This document shows, piece after piece, positions 35,601 through 44,000 of a stretch of 64,000 bases of DNA. Positions within the stretch are counted from its first letter, which is position 1, and each line of letters opens with the position of its first letter. The stretch covers positions 1-64,000 of the forward strand of contig DATNPL010000184.1 of assembly GCA_036703255.1 (NCBI GenBank), read 5' to 3'. Source of the DNA: Drouetiella sp036703255 (GTDB taxonomy: Bacteria; Cyanobacteriota; Cyanobacteriia; Elainellales; Elainellaceae). The notes beneath the pieces are model-generated. The model did not search any database. It was not told the origin of the DNA and was given only the letters and a program-made list of their open reading frames with translations. The translations under genes were made by a program, and so were the position numbers.

Positions 35601-37461
35601 TCCCCTGAGCATGATGATGGGGGAGGCGATCGACCAATGCGGATTGAGTTAGCAGAATGGGCATCTGAGAGTCGGAAACCATCCACTCCAAGCGCTCTTG
35701 GGGATAGTCGGGATCTAGTGGAACGTAAGCTCCTCCAGCTTTGAGAATGCCGAGCAGTCCGATCGCCAGATCGAAGGAACGATCGCAGCAGATGCCAACT
35801 CGCACATCTGCTCCTACACCCAAAGTTTGCAAGTAATGCGCCAGTTGATTAGCTTTGTGATTGAGTTCCAGATATGTTAATGACTGATTTGCAGACACAA
35901 TTTCGATCGCATCTGGAGTGCGTTCAACCTGCGCTTCAAACAATTGATGAATACAGACCTGCGGATAGTCTGTCTGGGTCTGATTCCATTGCAAAAACTG
36001 CTGGTGTTCAGCTTCCGTTAAGCAGGAGAATTCTGAAATTCGCTGCTGGGGATTGAGGGCGATCGCTTCCAGCAACGTCTGAAAGTGCCCACTCATGCGG
36101 CGAATTCTGTCTGCATCAAACAAATCGGTGCTGTATTCCCAACAGCCTACTAATCCCTGATCTGTCTCTGTCATATCCAGACGAAGATCCAATAGGGCGC
36201 GACGGCGTTCCACATCCAACGCGGTAATGGTTAGACCTGGTAACTCAAACTGCTTTCTGGGTGCATTATGTAAGGTGAAGGATACCTGAAACAGGGGATT
36301 GTAGGGGGCATCTCGGTCTGGCTGTAGCGCTTCCACCAGTTTTTCAAAGGGTAAATCCTGGTTTTCATACGCCCCTAGCATCACTTGCCGTACCTGCCCC
36401 AACAGTTTCTCAAAAGTTGGGTTGCCCGAAAGATTGGTTCGCAACACCAGACTGTTAACGAACATGCCGATCAACCCTTCAATTTCTGCCCGGTTGCGGT
36501 TGGCGATCGGTAAACCAACGATCAAATCGGCTTGCCCTGTGTAGCGATAGAGCAGGAGATTGAACGCCGCCAATAGCGTCATGAAGAGCGTCGCTTCAGC
36601 CTCTTTGCCAATAGTTTTCAGCGCCTTAGTCAATCGCTGGGGCAGGAGGAAAGATACCGTTGCGCCCTGATAGGTCTGGGCGGATGGACGGGGGCGATCG
36701 GTCGGAAGTTGCAGCAGGGACGGAGCATCGACCAATTGCTGCTGCCAGTAGGCGAGCTGAGACTCTAGGGTGTCTCCCTGTAACCACTGCCGTTGCCAAG
36801 CCGCAAAATCGGCGTATTGAATCGGTAATGCCGATAGAGAGGCTGCGTCCTGGTCAGCCGAAAAAGCGGGATAAAAGGCGGATAACTCGCGAATCAGAAT
36901 GTCGATCGACCAGCCATCAAAAATAATGTGATGAATGGTGAACAGCAATACATGCTCCTGTTCACCCAGTTGGAGCAATGTCCAGCGCAACAGCGGAGCG
37001 TCAGCCAGATTAAACGGACATTGGCTTTGCGCGATCGCCAGCCGTTGGATTTCCGGCGCGGCATCGGGTAACGCGCGCAAGTCTACTGTGGATAGCGGAA
37101 TAACCAGATCTGAAGCAATCCGTTGAACGGGTTGTCCGTCCAAGATCTCGAACGTGGTGCGGAGCGCTTCGTGGCGTTGCACGATCGCGTTGAGACTCTG
37201 CTCTAGGGCAGCGATGTGGAGTGAACCTGTCAGTTGCAAAGCGGTATGTTCATTATAAAAAGGATTGTCGGGTTCCAACTGCTGAAGAAACCACAATCGC
37301 TGTTGAGCAAAAGATAGAGGAGAAGGTTCTGTACTGGAACGTCGAGAAATCGCTGTTGCATTAGACCCAACGTTGCCCCGCAATCGGGCTTCTAGGAGCG
37401 CTCGTTTTGCGGGTGAAAGTTTAGAAGTTCGTGTGGATAGATCCTCTTTGTTTCTGCTCAT
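29602..37461 (-). CDS. Two-module NRPS with epimerase: C-A-T-C-A-T-E
   Basis: 2619 residues. Order: basic N-terminal helix 1-35 (LSPAKRALLEARLRG); C 45-490 (HHIIFDGWS); A 500-1000; T 1025-1095; C 1110-1540 (LHHIAADGWS); A 1560-2050; T 2075-2145 (ELGGDSILCIQ, with the D before Ser usual before epimerases); E 2165-2600 (HHLVVDGVSW, EGHGRE, VGWFTTVFP, NYLGQFD). By-eye specificity residues are D-I-L-Q-L-G-L-V-W-K for module 1, a glycine-type code, and D-A-W-Q-F-G-L-I-D-K for module 2, which I recall as a glutamine code. The second residue should be converted to the D form. It follows the acidic-tailed second PKS through the four-gene extender cassette. Confidence 0.93.
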   Translation of the reverse strand: MSRNKEDLSTRTSKLSPAKRALLEARLRGNVGSNATAISRRSSTEPSPLSFAQQRLWFLQQLEPDNPFYNEHTALQLTGSLHIAALEQSLNAIVQRHEALRTTFEILDGQPVQRIASDLVIPLSTVDLRALPDAAPEIQRLAIAQSQCPFNLADAPLLRWTLLQLGEQEHVLLFTIHHIIFDGWSIDILIRELSAFYPAFSADQDAASLSALPIQYADFAAWQRQWLQGDTLESQLAYWQQQLVDAPSLLQLPTDRPRPSAQTYQGATVSFLLPQRLTKALKTIGKEAEATLFMTLLAAFNLLLYRYTGQADLIVGLPIANRNRAEIEGLIGMFVNSLVLRTNLSGNPTFEKLLGQVRQVMLGAYENQDLPFEKLVEALQPDRDAPYNPLFQVSFTLHNAPRKQFELPGLTITALDVERRRALLDLRLDMTETDQGLVGCWEYSTDLFDADRIRRMSGHFQTLLEAIALNPQQRISEFSCLTEAEHQQFLQWNQTQTDYPQVCIHQLFEAQVERTPDAIEIVSANQSLTYLELNHKANQLAHYLQTLGVGADVRVGICCDRSFDLAIGLLGILKAGGAYVPLDPDYPQERLEWMVSDSQMPILLTQSALVDRLPHHHAQGICLDSDWATIAQHSQENPHASADPSNLAYVIYTSGSTGKPKGVQIAHSSVVNFLASMQQKPGLTANDILLAVTSISFDIAGLELYLPLITGARLVLASRSAATDGKQLSDLLHSSGATLMQATPATWRMLLASGWQGKQDLKILCGGEALSRELAESLLEKAATVWNLYGPTETTVWSTVSCLEKGDRFPAILPIGRPIANTQIYLLDRQGQPVPVGVPGELHIGGVGLARGYLNRPELTADKFILHPTWDRIYQTGDLARYRSDGAIEYLGRMDHQVKLRGFRIELGEIEATLSQYPTVREAVMVAKEDPFGNKSLVAYIVPQGEVTIRELREFLQQQLPDYMVPSAFVSIAQLPLTPNGKVDRKALPEPGLEQLIRVSTDSTPSNPIEEMLVGIWTSVLGIDRVGIHDHFFELGGHSLLATQVISQIRQLFQIELPLRRLFELPTIAQLSQAIAATQTGLKAPPIQPRSTETVPLSFAQQRLWFLAQLEPDNPFYNLPIAVSLQGQLNLPALEQTLNEILRRHEALRTRVETQDGQAIAVVMPSTTLQISPVDLSELAEAQQADKVQQWVATEAQLPFDLGHDPLLRVSLLRLSEQDNILLLTLHHIAADGWSFGVLIHEVTVLYTAFCDGCPSPLPDLPIQYGDFAAWQRQWLQGDVLQAQTNYWCQQLQDALVLELPTDRPRPNLQTYRGNSYRFDLPPALLQALRRLSQQAGCTLFMTLLAAFKVLLGRYSNSKDIVVGTPIANRHHAEIEGLIGCFVNTLVLRTQLSENPTVLELLDRVRETALGGYAHQDLPFEQLVEALQLERSLSHTPLFQVMFVLHNAPLPAIALPNLTVTPLETDSGTAQFELTLSMVETAEGLSGKLEFNSDLFDPETIAHMAGHYQTLLDGMVDNPQQQISQLPLLTQAEYHQILVEWNDTQIEYLPEQCLHQLFEAQAQRTPDAVAVIFENDQLSYRELNARANQLAHFLQQRGVGAETLVGICLERSLEMVVGLLGVLKAGGAYVPLDPTYPQERLEWMLSDAQVSVLLTHAQVAKTLPDHPANRIALDADWRAIAQASDKNPASEVKPSHLAYVIYTSGSTGQPKGVMMSHRAICNHMHWMQSAFPLTDADIVLQKTPFSFDASIWEFYAPLLAGASLLMAQPGGHQDMTYLIKTIADHQVTTLQLVPSLLRMLLEQGGLETCRTLKRIFCGGEALSAALQKRLLASLEVEFFNLYGPTETCIDATYWTNKGSSAQQTLPIGRPIANAQAYILDNHLQPTPIGVSGELHIGGAGLARGYLNRPELTLEKFIANPFDPQPEARLYKTGDLARYLPNGDIEYLGRIDHQVKLRGFRIELGEIEAALSQYPAVRDTVVGVREIGHEQRLVAYVVTNPPQLSISDLRQFLKQKLPEYMIPAVFVSLEALSLLPNGKVDRNALPDPDLTRPELDPAFVAPCTAIEITLAEIWAPVLGVKQVGIHDNFFELGGDSILCIQVVARANQAGLKFTPKQMFEHQTIAELATVAGTKQGTSVEQGLVTGSVFLTPIQRWFFEQNLPDPHHFNQAVMLQLPQQIDLTLLEQALQQLLSHHDALRLRFERTESGWQQSYAPPDAAMLLIRWDFSALTAAAQNLALASAATEVQTSLNLFTGPLVRVGFFDLGEHQPHRLLIVIHHLVVDGVSWRILLEDLQTAYQQLSRGEAVQLPAKTTSFQQWSQTLRQYAHSALLQQEQDYWRVQPPFMPLPVDCPEGKNTVASADQMISTLSISDTQALLKEVPKAYHTEINDVLLTALVQAFAQWTGDRTLLIDLEGHGREDIASHVNVTDIDLSRTVGWFTTVFPVALKLEAATHPGDTLKSIKEQLRRIPRRGIGYGILRYCSDDPKITAALNNRSQPEVMFNYLGQFDQSLPNSSLFRPVQEPGEPTQSLQGDRSHLLAINCWISNEQLHLHWNYSQAIHHHSTIAALAQNFLQALRSLIAHCQSPEAGGYTPSDFSAANLSQQALDRFLTKIKRRN

Positions 37462-37513
37462 TTATTTTAAAGTTCAATAATAATAATGAATAAACGAATG
37501 ACGAGACTAAACT

Positions 37514-38587
37514 CTATCGATCGCGAATCTCAAGGTTTATATAGTTGGGATGGGGTTGAATATGAGTCAGATCATGTTCAAACATGACTCGATTCCCGGT
37601 CTTCTCAATTTCCTTAAAGCCTGCAAACTTGTACGTGATGTACATCATACGGTTACGATCGTTGGCAACAAATTCAGCGCAAAGACGAACGTTATGCTGC
37701 TGGGCAAGCTGCGTCAGATAATGGAGCATGACTGTGCCAACGCCTCTAGACATGACTCGGCAAGACATGAGCAGTAATTTAATTGTCCATAGGCTGACTT
37801 GACAGTCTACCAGCACTAATCCGATCGTTCCATAAGTTCCATATTTATCGTTCAAGCTGGCGATTAATAGCTTGTGCTGCTCAGACTGTCTAAAGTAATC
37901 GAGTTCTTCGTAAGAGTAAGTATAGCCAGTGGTGTTCAACTGGTTCGTTCGGACTGTTAATTCTTCAGCCCGCTGTAGCTCGTCTTCTTGAGCAGATGCG
38001 ATCGTCAGGCTCATCTTAAGGGTGGCTAAAAACTCTGCTGGAGAGCCAACAAATTCTTCCTCTTCCTGCTTACGCTTAATATCACTCAGATACATAAGTC
38101 GTCTTTGTTTAGCATCCTCTGTGATAAAGCGAGGATTCATTTCCGGCGTCTCCAAAAGCTGTTCAAGATTGGCGGCATCCATACAGAGAACATCCGGCAG
38201 GGAGAAGCTAACTTCTTCACGTTCAAAGGGCTGATCGTCAATAAAGGCGATCGAGTCAACGCCGATATTGATTGATTGCGCAATTTGTTGAATGGAAGAA
38301 GATTTGGCATTCCAGTTGATTTGGGGATAAAGAAAATAGTCATGTAATCCCAGATCCTCTAGCTTCGACATTGCGTTGGCGTACTCATTTTTGCTAACTA
38401 TGGATTGCAAAATGCCTCGACTGTCCAATGTTTTGATGATGCTCACCACATCCTCGCGCAAGAAAACTTGCTCATCTTCCAACAACACACCGTGCCATAG
38501 GGTATTGTCTAAATCCCAAACGACACATTTGATCAGTTTAGAGGAATCTCGTTTATTTTCTGATTGCCCTGACGTGAGACTGATCAT
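37514..38587 (-). CDS. FkbH-like glyceryl transferase/phosphatase
   Basis: 357 residues. The N-terminal HAD domain has VVWDLDNTLWHGVLLED (nucleophile region DLDNTLW) and IAFIDDQPFEREEV. The C-terminal acyltransferase-like domain has AEELTVRTNQLNTTG and LLMSCRVMSRGVGTVML. This is the layout of FkbH proteins, which take the D-glyceryl group of 1,3-bisphosphoglycerate, dephosphorylate it and load it on a dedicated ACP. It is the first step to hydroxymalonyl- or methoxymalonyl-ACP. The other three enzymes of that route are the next genes upstream in the operon. The gene lies 3 bases after the acyl-CoA dehydrogenase-like gene. Confidence 0.92.
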   Translation of the reverse strand: MISLTSGQSENKRDSSKLIKCVVWDLDNTLWHGVLLEDEQVFLREDVVSIIKTLDSRGILQSIVSKNEYANAMSKLEDLGLHDYFLYPQINWNAKSSSIQQIAQSINIGVDSIAFIDDQPFEREEVSFSLPDVLCMDAANLEQLLETPEMNPRFITEDAKQRRLMYLSDIKRKQEEEEFVGSPAEFLATLKMSLTIASAQEDELQRAEELTVRTNQLNTTGYTYSYEELDYFRQSEQHKLLIASLNDKYGTYGTIGLVLVDCQVSLWTIKLLLMSCRVMSRGVGTVMLHYLTQLAQQHNVRLCAEFVANDRNRMMYITYKFAGFKEIEKTGNRVMFEHDLTHIQPHPNYINLEIRDR

Positions 38588-38590
38588 GGC

Positions 38591-39739
38591 TTAAACCCTT
38601 ACTCCTGATTCTGAGTATCCAGACTGGGCGATCGTCATTTGTTGGATCTGGGTGCTGCCCTCAATAATTTCCATGATTTTGGCATCTCGGAAATACCGTT
38701 GCACCGAATAGTCGTGGCTGCAACCGTTGCCACCATGAATTTGCACCGCATGGTTAGCGGATTGAGTTGCCGTTGTTGAGGCAAAATATTTAGCGATCGA
38801 GGTTTCCATAATGGATTTGGGATCACGATTCTCTTTCAAGTAGCCCGCTTGATAACACAACAATCTCGCTGCCTTCACATTGACAATCATCTCGGTGATC
38901 ATGTGTTGAATGAGTGGATGGTCTTTCAGATGCTGACCAAACTGCTGACGTTGACTTGTGTAGTGCAGGCAGGCTTGTAGGCACGCCTGGGCAATCCCCA
39001 CGCATCCCCAAGCAACGCTGTACCGTCCATAATCGAGGGCAGATGATGCCACATGAGACAATCCCAATCCTTGTCTGCACACCAGGTTTTCCTGCGGAAT
39101 TTTACAATCCTCTAGGTGTAATTCTGCTAACATCGATGCTCTGACCCCTAGCATTCCAGAGATAGGTTTAATGAAGAGTCCTGGACGGGTGTTTTCAACT
39201 AAAAAAGCAGAGGGTTTGCCCTCACACTGGGCGAACAGTAAAAATACATCAGCAATTTGCCCGTAAGTAATCCATTTTTTTTGTCCATTCAGGAGATAAG
39301 CGTTTCCAGAAATCGTTGCAGTCGTCTCGATCGCTTTGGCATCGCTACCCACATTCGGTTCACTTAGGGCAAAGGCCGCGATCGCCTCACCAGATGCCAG
39401 CTTAGGCAACCAAACCTCTTTTTGCAAAAGACTTCCCCACTTAGATAGGGCATAAGCCACCATGCTATGAACCGTCAGCAAACTCCTAAGCGACGAGCAG
39501 CCTCGTGCTAGTTCTTCGTTCAAAAGACCAAAGGCGATCGCGTCCATGCCACTGCCGCCGCAGGTTGGGGGTAACACAGCCCCTAGATATCCCCGCTGGG
39601 CAAGCTGTTGAATCACATGAGATGGAGTCTGTTCTTCACGATCCCATTGATCGGCATAAGGTGCGATCGCTTTATCGACAAATGTCTTGAGTTCAGAGCG
39701 ATATTTTTCTTGCTGAGGGGTCAACTCTATCTTCATCAT
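38591..39739 (-). CDS. Acyl-CoA dehydrogenase family enzyme (FkbI-like)
   Basis: 382 residues. Conserved flavin-enzyme blocks are LPPTCGGSGMDAIAFGLLNEELAR, FALSEPNVGSDAKAIETTA, NGQKKWITYGQIADVF and the C-terminal HGGNGCSHDYSVQRYFRDAKIM, followed by EIIEGSTQIQQ with the catalytic-base glutamate. In methoxymalonyl-ACP clusters the FkbI homologue takes part in oxidising the ACP-bound intermediate to the malonyl-type unit. Its position between FkbH and the cassette ACP makes this role likely. General fatty-acid oxidation is unlikely in this setting. Confidence 0.9.
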   Translation of the reverse strand: MMKIELTPQQEKYRSELKTFVDKAIAPYADQWDREEQTPSHVIQQLAQRGYLGAVLPPTCGGSGMDAIAFGLLNEELARGCSSLRSLLTVHSMVAYALSKWGSLLQKEVWLPKLASGEAIAAFALSEPNVGSDAKAIETTATISGNAYLLNGQKKWITYGQIADVFLLFAQCEGKPSAFLVENTRPGLFIKPISGMLGVRASMLAELHLEDCKIPQENLVCRQGLGLSHVASSALDYGRYSVAWGCVGIAQACLQACLHYTSQRQQFGQHLKDHPLIQHMITEMIVNVKAARLLCYQAGYLKENRDPKSIMETSIAKYFASTTATQSANHAVQIHGGNGCSHDYSVQRYFRDAKIMEIIEGSTQIQQMTIAQSGYSESGVRV

Positions 39740-39797
39740 GTCACCTGGGCGTTGACGAATCTCATTCTTATTTCCCGCTTAAGCACTTGTTCACCTT

Positions 39798-40049
39798 TTA
39801 ATTGGCTGCGATTACGGTTGTCTTGCGTTCTAATAAATGAGCGATCGCATTAATTGTTCTAAAGTTATCCAGATCCAGATCTTCGTTTTCGATCGTGACT
39901 TGAAACTCTTTTTCTATAAATAATATGAGCTGCATGGCAAACATCGAATTAACAAATCCGGCTGCAAAAATATCGTCATCTTCTTGCAACTTATGATTAC
40001 CAAAAAACTGAGAGAGGAACGTTTTGATTCTGTCTTTAGTGTCTTTCAT
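39798..40049 (-). CDS. Dedicated acyl carrier protein (FkbJ-like)
   Basis: 83 residues. The phosphopantetheine serine is in FAAGFVNSMFAMQLILFIE; the NSMFAMQL pattern is characteristic of carrier proteins for glyceryl-derived extender units and unlike the LDSTE or GGHSLL sites of the other carriers here. The acidic helix NEDLDLDNFRTINAIAHLL follows. It should carry the glyceryl group loaded by the FkbH-like protein through two oxidations to hydroxymalonyl-ACP, the extender for one of the PKS modules. Confidence 0.92.
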   Translation of the reverse strand: MKDTKDRIKTFLSQFFGNHKLQEDDDIFAAGFVNSMFAMQLILFIEKEFQVTIENEDLDLDNFRTINAIAHLLERKTTVIAAN

Positions 40050-40112
40050 GATGAGTAACTTGTTGAAAAAATTGGGTTACTTAGCTTCTTTAACAATCTA
40101 GAAATTTAATAG

Positions 40113-40973
40113 TCAGGGCTTGCTATAGGTGTGAAATCCCTGCCCACTTTTTCGACCATATAAACCAGCATCGACCATCTGTTTGAGTAAAGGACAGGGA
40201 CGGTATTTGCTATCATTGAAACTTTCGTATAAGACTTCGATCGAAAATAGAATCGTATCCAACCCAATCAAATCAGCGGTTTCTAAAGGTCCCATCTTGT
40301 GACCAAAGCAGGTTTTGAAAATTTTATCTACGTCTGATGCTGAAGCTACCTGATCATGTAACAGAAAAATAGCTTCATTAATCGTCAGCATTAGGACGCG
40401 ATTCGACACAAACCCTGGCGCATCATTGACCAGAATCCATTCCTTTCCCATTTGAGTCAGTAACCCTTGGGTCATCTCAATAGTTGCATCAGAGGTGTGG
40501 TAACCGCGAATCAGTTCAACCGTTGGCTTTAGCGGTACGGGGTTCATGAAATGAATGCCGATTACTTGAGGCGATCGCTGAGTTGCTGAGGCAATGCGCG
40601 TGATGGGGATGGCAGACGTATTGGCAGCAAAAATAGAGGCTTTAGGGCAAATAGTATCCAGTTTTGCATAAACCTCTTTCTTAAGATCCCATTTTTCTGG
40701 AATATTTTCAATCACGAATTCCGCAGAGTCTAGGAATTGATCGTTAGTGGTGAATTTGATACGTGACAGAATATCGTCAAGATTATCAGTCTTCTCTTTT
40801 CTATCAAAAAGAGTTTGAAAACGAAGATTGTTTCTAATTTCTTGTCTGGCCTGTTCCAGAATCTGATCAGAAACATCCAGCAGCAGCACTTGATGACCTG
40901 TTTGGGCAAGATTTTGTGCTACCCCAGCCCCCATTACCCCTGCTCCAATCACACCCACGACTTGAATCGTCAT
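40113..40973 (-). CDS. 3-hydroxyacyl-CoA dehydrogenase family enzyme (FkbK-like)
   Basis: 286 residues. The NAD-binding motif VVGVIGAGVMGAGVAQNLAQTG is followed by LLDVSDQIL (acidic residue for the adenosine ribose), NTSAIPITRIA and IGIHFMNPVPLKPTVELI with the catalytic His. The C-terminal helical domain contains LGLDTILFS-like LIGLDTILFSIEVLYE. In extender-unit cassettes this enzyme oxidises the C3 hydroxyl of glyceryl-ACP. It lies 32 bases after the second PKS gene and upstream of the cassette ACP. The cassette lacks an adjacent O-methyltransferase of the FkbG type. Confidence 0.92.
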   Translation of the reverse strand: MTIQVVGVIGAGVMGAGVAQNLAQTGHQVLLLDVSDQILEQARQEIRNNLRFQTLFDRKEKTDNLDDILSRIKFTTNDQFLDSAEFVIENIPEKWDLKKEVYAKLDTICPKASIFAANTSAIPITRIASATQRSPQVIGIHFMNPVPLKPTVELIRGYHTSDATIEMTQGLLTQMGKEWILVNDAPGFVSNRVLMLTINEAIFLLHDQVASASDVDKIFKTCFGHKMGPLETADLIGLDTILFSIEVLYESFNDSKYRPCPLLKQMVDAGLYGRKSGQGFHTYSKP

Positions 40974-41005
40974 CTTGTTTACCTCCGGCTAGCTTTTGCT
41001 ATTTT

Positions 41006-44000
41006 TTATGGGTTAGCCAAAATTAATTTTTCTGCGTCTGCTTCACTCAATTCTTCTAACTCTTCAACCAGTTTTTCTTCAATTAATAAAGCCAGCTCGG
41101 CAATGGAAGGAGCCTCTAAAAAGGAACGCAAAGAGACTTCAACTTGGAAGTCTTGCCGCAGTCGGGAAACTAACTGGGTCGCCAGCAGTGAATGTCCACC
41201 TAAATCTAGAAAGTTGTCATAAATTCCGACGGATTCGATCGCTAGAAACTCTTGATAAAGCTCAGTGAGCTGGTGCTCGATCGCTGTGCTAGGTGCCACA
41301 TAAGCCGTCCTTAAATGCGGTCGGGGGTGCGTTGAGGTGACATGACTTGGTTTTTCCGTGAAACTGCCTAAGGCAAAGGTTTCATGTTGCTCAATCACAG
41401 CCTGGAGGTTGCGGGTGGAGACTACAACTTGGGGAAGTTGACCCGACAGAATGTGACTGAACGCCTTAATGCCCTCTTGAAACGTGATGCCGTATTGCTG
41501 CCGCATTTGCTTAAACTCAGCTTGCATATCCGGAGCAAAGGACAGCAGTGAATCTTGCCAACTGTCCCACTGCCACCAATCCCAATTAATAGAGATCGTC
41601 CGTCGTTGATGTCTAGCAGCATCGTCATGGGCAAAGGCATCTAGGAACGCATTGGCGGCACAGTAATCCACCTGCCCTAATCCGCCATAAATGGCAGTTA
41701 AGGAAGAACACAGCACCCAAAAATCTAGCTGAATATCCTGTAAGACGGCTTCTAGCACGAGGGTACCTTTGACCTTAGGGTCAAGCACCTGTGCCGCCAG
41801 TTCAGCAGTCTTAAGCTGCATCAAGCCCGCTCCTGGAACACCTGCGGCGTGAATCACACCGTGAATTGTCCCGAAGCGATCGCGCACTTGCTTGACTGCC
41901 GCTTGCATTTGTTCGAGGCTGGTCACATCGGCTTGGATCATCAGCACTTCTGCTCCCAGTGCCTCTAGACGCTGAACTTGCTCGATCTGGGTGCGAATGG
42001 GGTTTTTCTCGTCGTGGCAGAATGATTGCCATTCAGATCGAGGCGGTAATCCCGATCGCCCAATCAGCACCAGCTTGGCTTGCACGGTTTCTGCAAAGTA
42101 TCGGGCGATCGCCAATCCGATTCCTCCCAATCCGCCTGTAATCACGTAGACTCCGCCTTGCCGGAGCTGAGGGGTACACAGGACATTATCTTTTACGGGT
42201 ACTGGCTCAAAGCACTGTATCCATCGACGATTCCCACGGTGAGCAATGAACAGGTTAACAGGTTCAGCAACGAGTTCTGCCATCAGTAAATTGATCAGGT
42301 TCAGTCCTTGCTGTTTTTGCCACTCTTGGGAATCAGGCAGCGTTATGTCAATACTCCGACAGGCGATGTTGGCATATTCCTGGGGAATAACTTTACAAAG
42401 ACCTAAAATTGTTGCTTTCTCAGGACATAGCTGATCTTCATCTGTTATCTCTTGAAGATGATTGGATATCACATCTATTTGAATAGAACGAGAAATATTT
42501 TGGTCTGCTAAAGTCTGCACTAGAAACAGAAGACTGTAAAATCCCAGCGCCTGAGATTGTTCCAGATGCTCAAGTCTTGCCGATCGCTCCTGATTTGAAG
42601 TGGCGTTCCACAAATGAATAATACGTTCAGGATTTTTATCTAAGCCGCAAATGGTTTTGAGAAGGCGATCGTAATCCTCTTTGTTGGCAGGATTAATCCT
42701 GTAGTTCCGCTCGCTGAGTTGACTAAACTGCTCTCCTATGGTGACAGTGATGATATTTTGATAGGCGCGATCGAGTTGTTCGACAATTCGCGACCCGACT
42801 CCGCAAGGATCGAGAAACACTAGCCAGCATTGCGGCTGAATCTCTAATTTTTCGGGTTCAAACCAGGCTAGCGGTGCAGCTCGTTTCCAGGAAGGACAAT
42901 GAAACCACTGCGCCATCTCTAGCTTTTGCGTGAATGCTGCTGGATTCAGGTGGGTATTGCCTGTTGGTTTAGGGGGATCGATCCAGTAACGCTGGCGCTC
43001 AAAGGGATAGGTGGGTAGCGGCACGCGATGACGATGCTCATGGGCATGAAACTGCGACCAATCGATCGACAGACCTGAGAGCCAAAGTTGTCCTAACGTA
43101 TTCAGCAAGAAGGCAGAATCGGACTGTTGATTATAGGCATCTCGCAGCGAGGGCAGTACCACTTTTTCCGTCTTCTGGGTACTTTCCAGGCATTGAATTG
43201 CTAGACTGCTCAACGTCTGTCCGGGGCCAATTTCCAGCAGAATCGGCTGGTGCTGGTTCCACAAGGCAGTTATCCCATCGGCAAAGCGAACGGGCTGGCA
43301 CAGATGCTTTGTCCAGTAGCTTGGATCGGTGGCGGCGGCAGTCGTCATCCAAGTTCCCGTGACATTCGACACATAAGGAATCTGCGGTGCCTTGAGATCA
43401 AGCGTTTGGGCAACGGTTGTGCAGGCAGCGGCGATCGGTTCCATCTGGTGAGAATGGAAGGCATGAGAAGTCTGCAACCGCCGACAGGCAAGCCCCTGTT
43501 CAGCGAGATCGGTGGCCAACTGATCAACGGCAGCGATCGTCCCAGCAATGACACAGAGATTGGCTCCATTAATCGCGGATAAGGAGAGATTCTCATTCAG
43601 GAGAGGAGTAATCTCAGCTTCGGACAGCGGCACTGCCAGCATGGCTCCACCAGGCAATTTCTCAATGATCTGAGCGCGGTTAGCCACCAGAGTTAGGGCA
43701 TCTTCCAGAGACAGCACCCCTGACAAACAGGCTGCTACATATTCCCCAATGCTATAGCCAATCATCGCTACAGGACGGATGCCCCAGGACAGCCACAACT
43801 GAGCCAGAGCGTACTCAATCACAAAAATAGCAGGTTGAGTGAAACGAGTTTGATTCAGGGTTTGCGTTGCGGCATCGGTGGGTTCTGCTTTGCGACCTAG
43901 CATCTGACGCAAATCGAAGCCAGATTGGGGAACGGTTTGCGCTAGAACTTGATTTTGGGCGGGATACAGAATGTCTCTTAGATCAAGACCCATCAACGGC

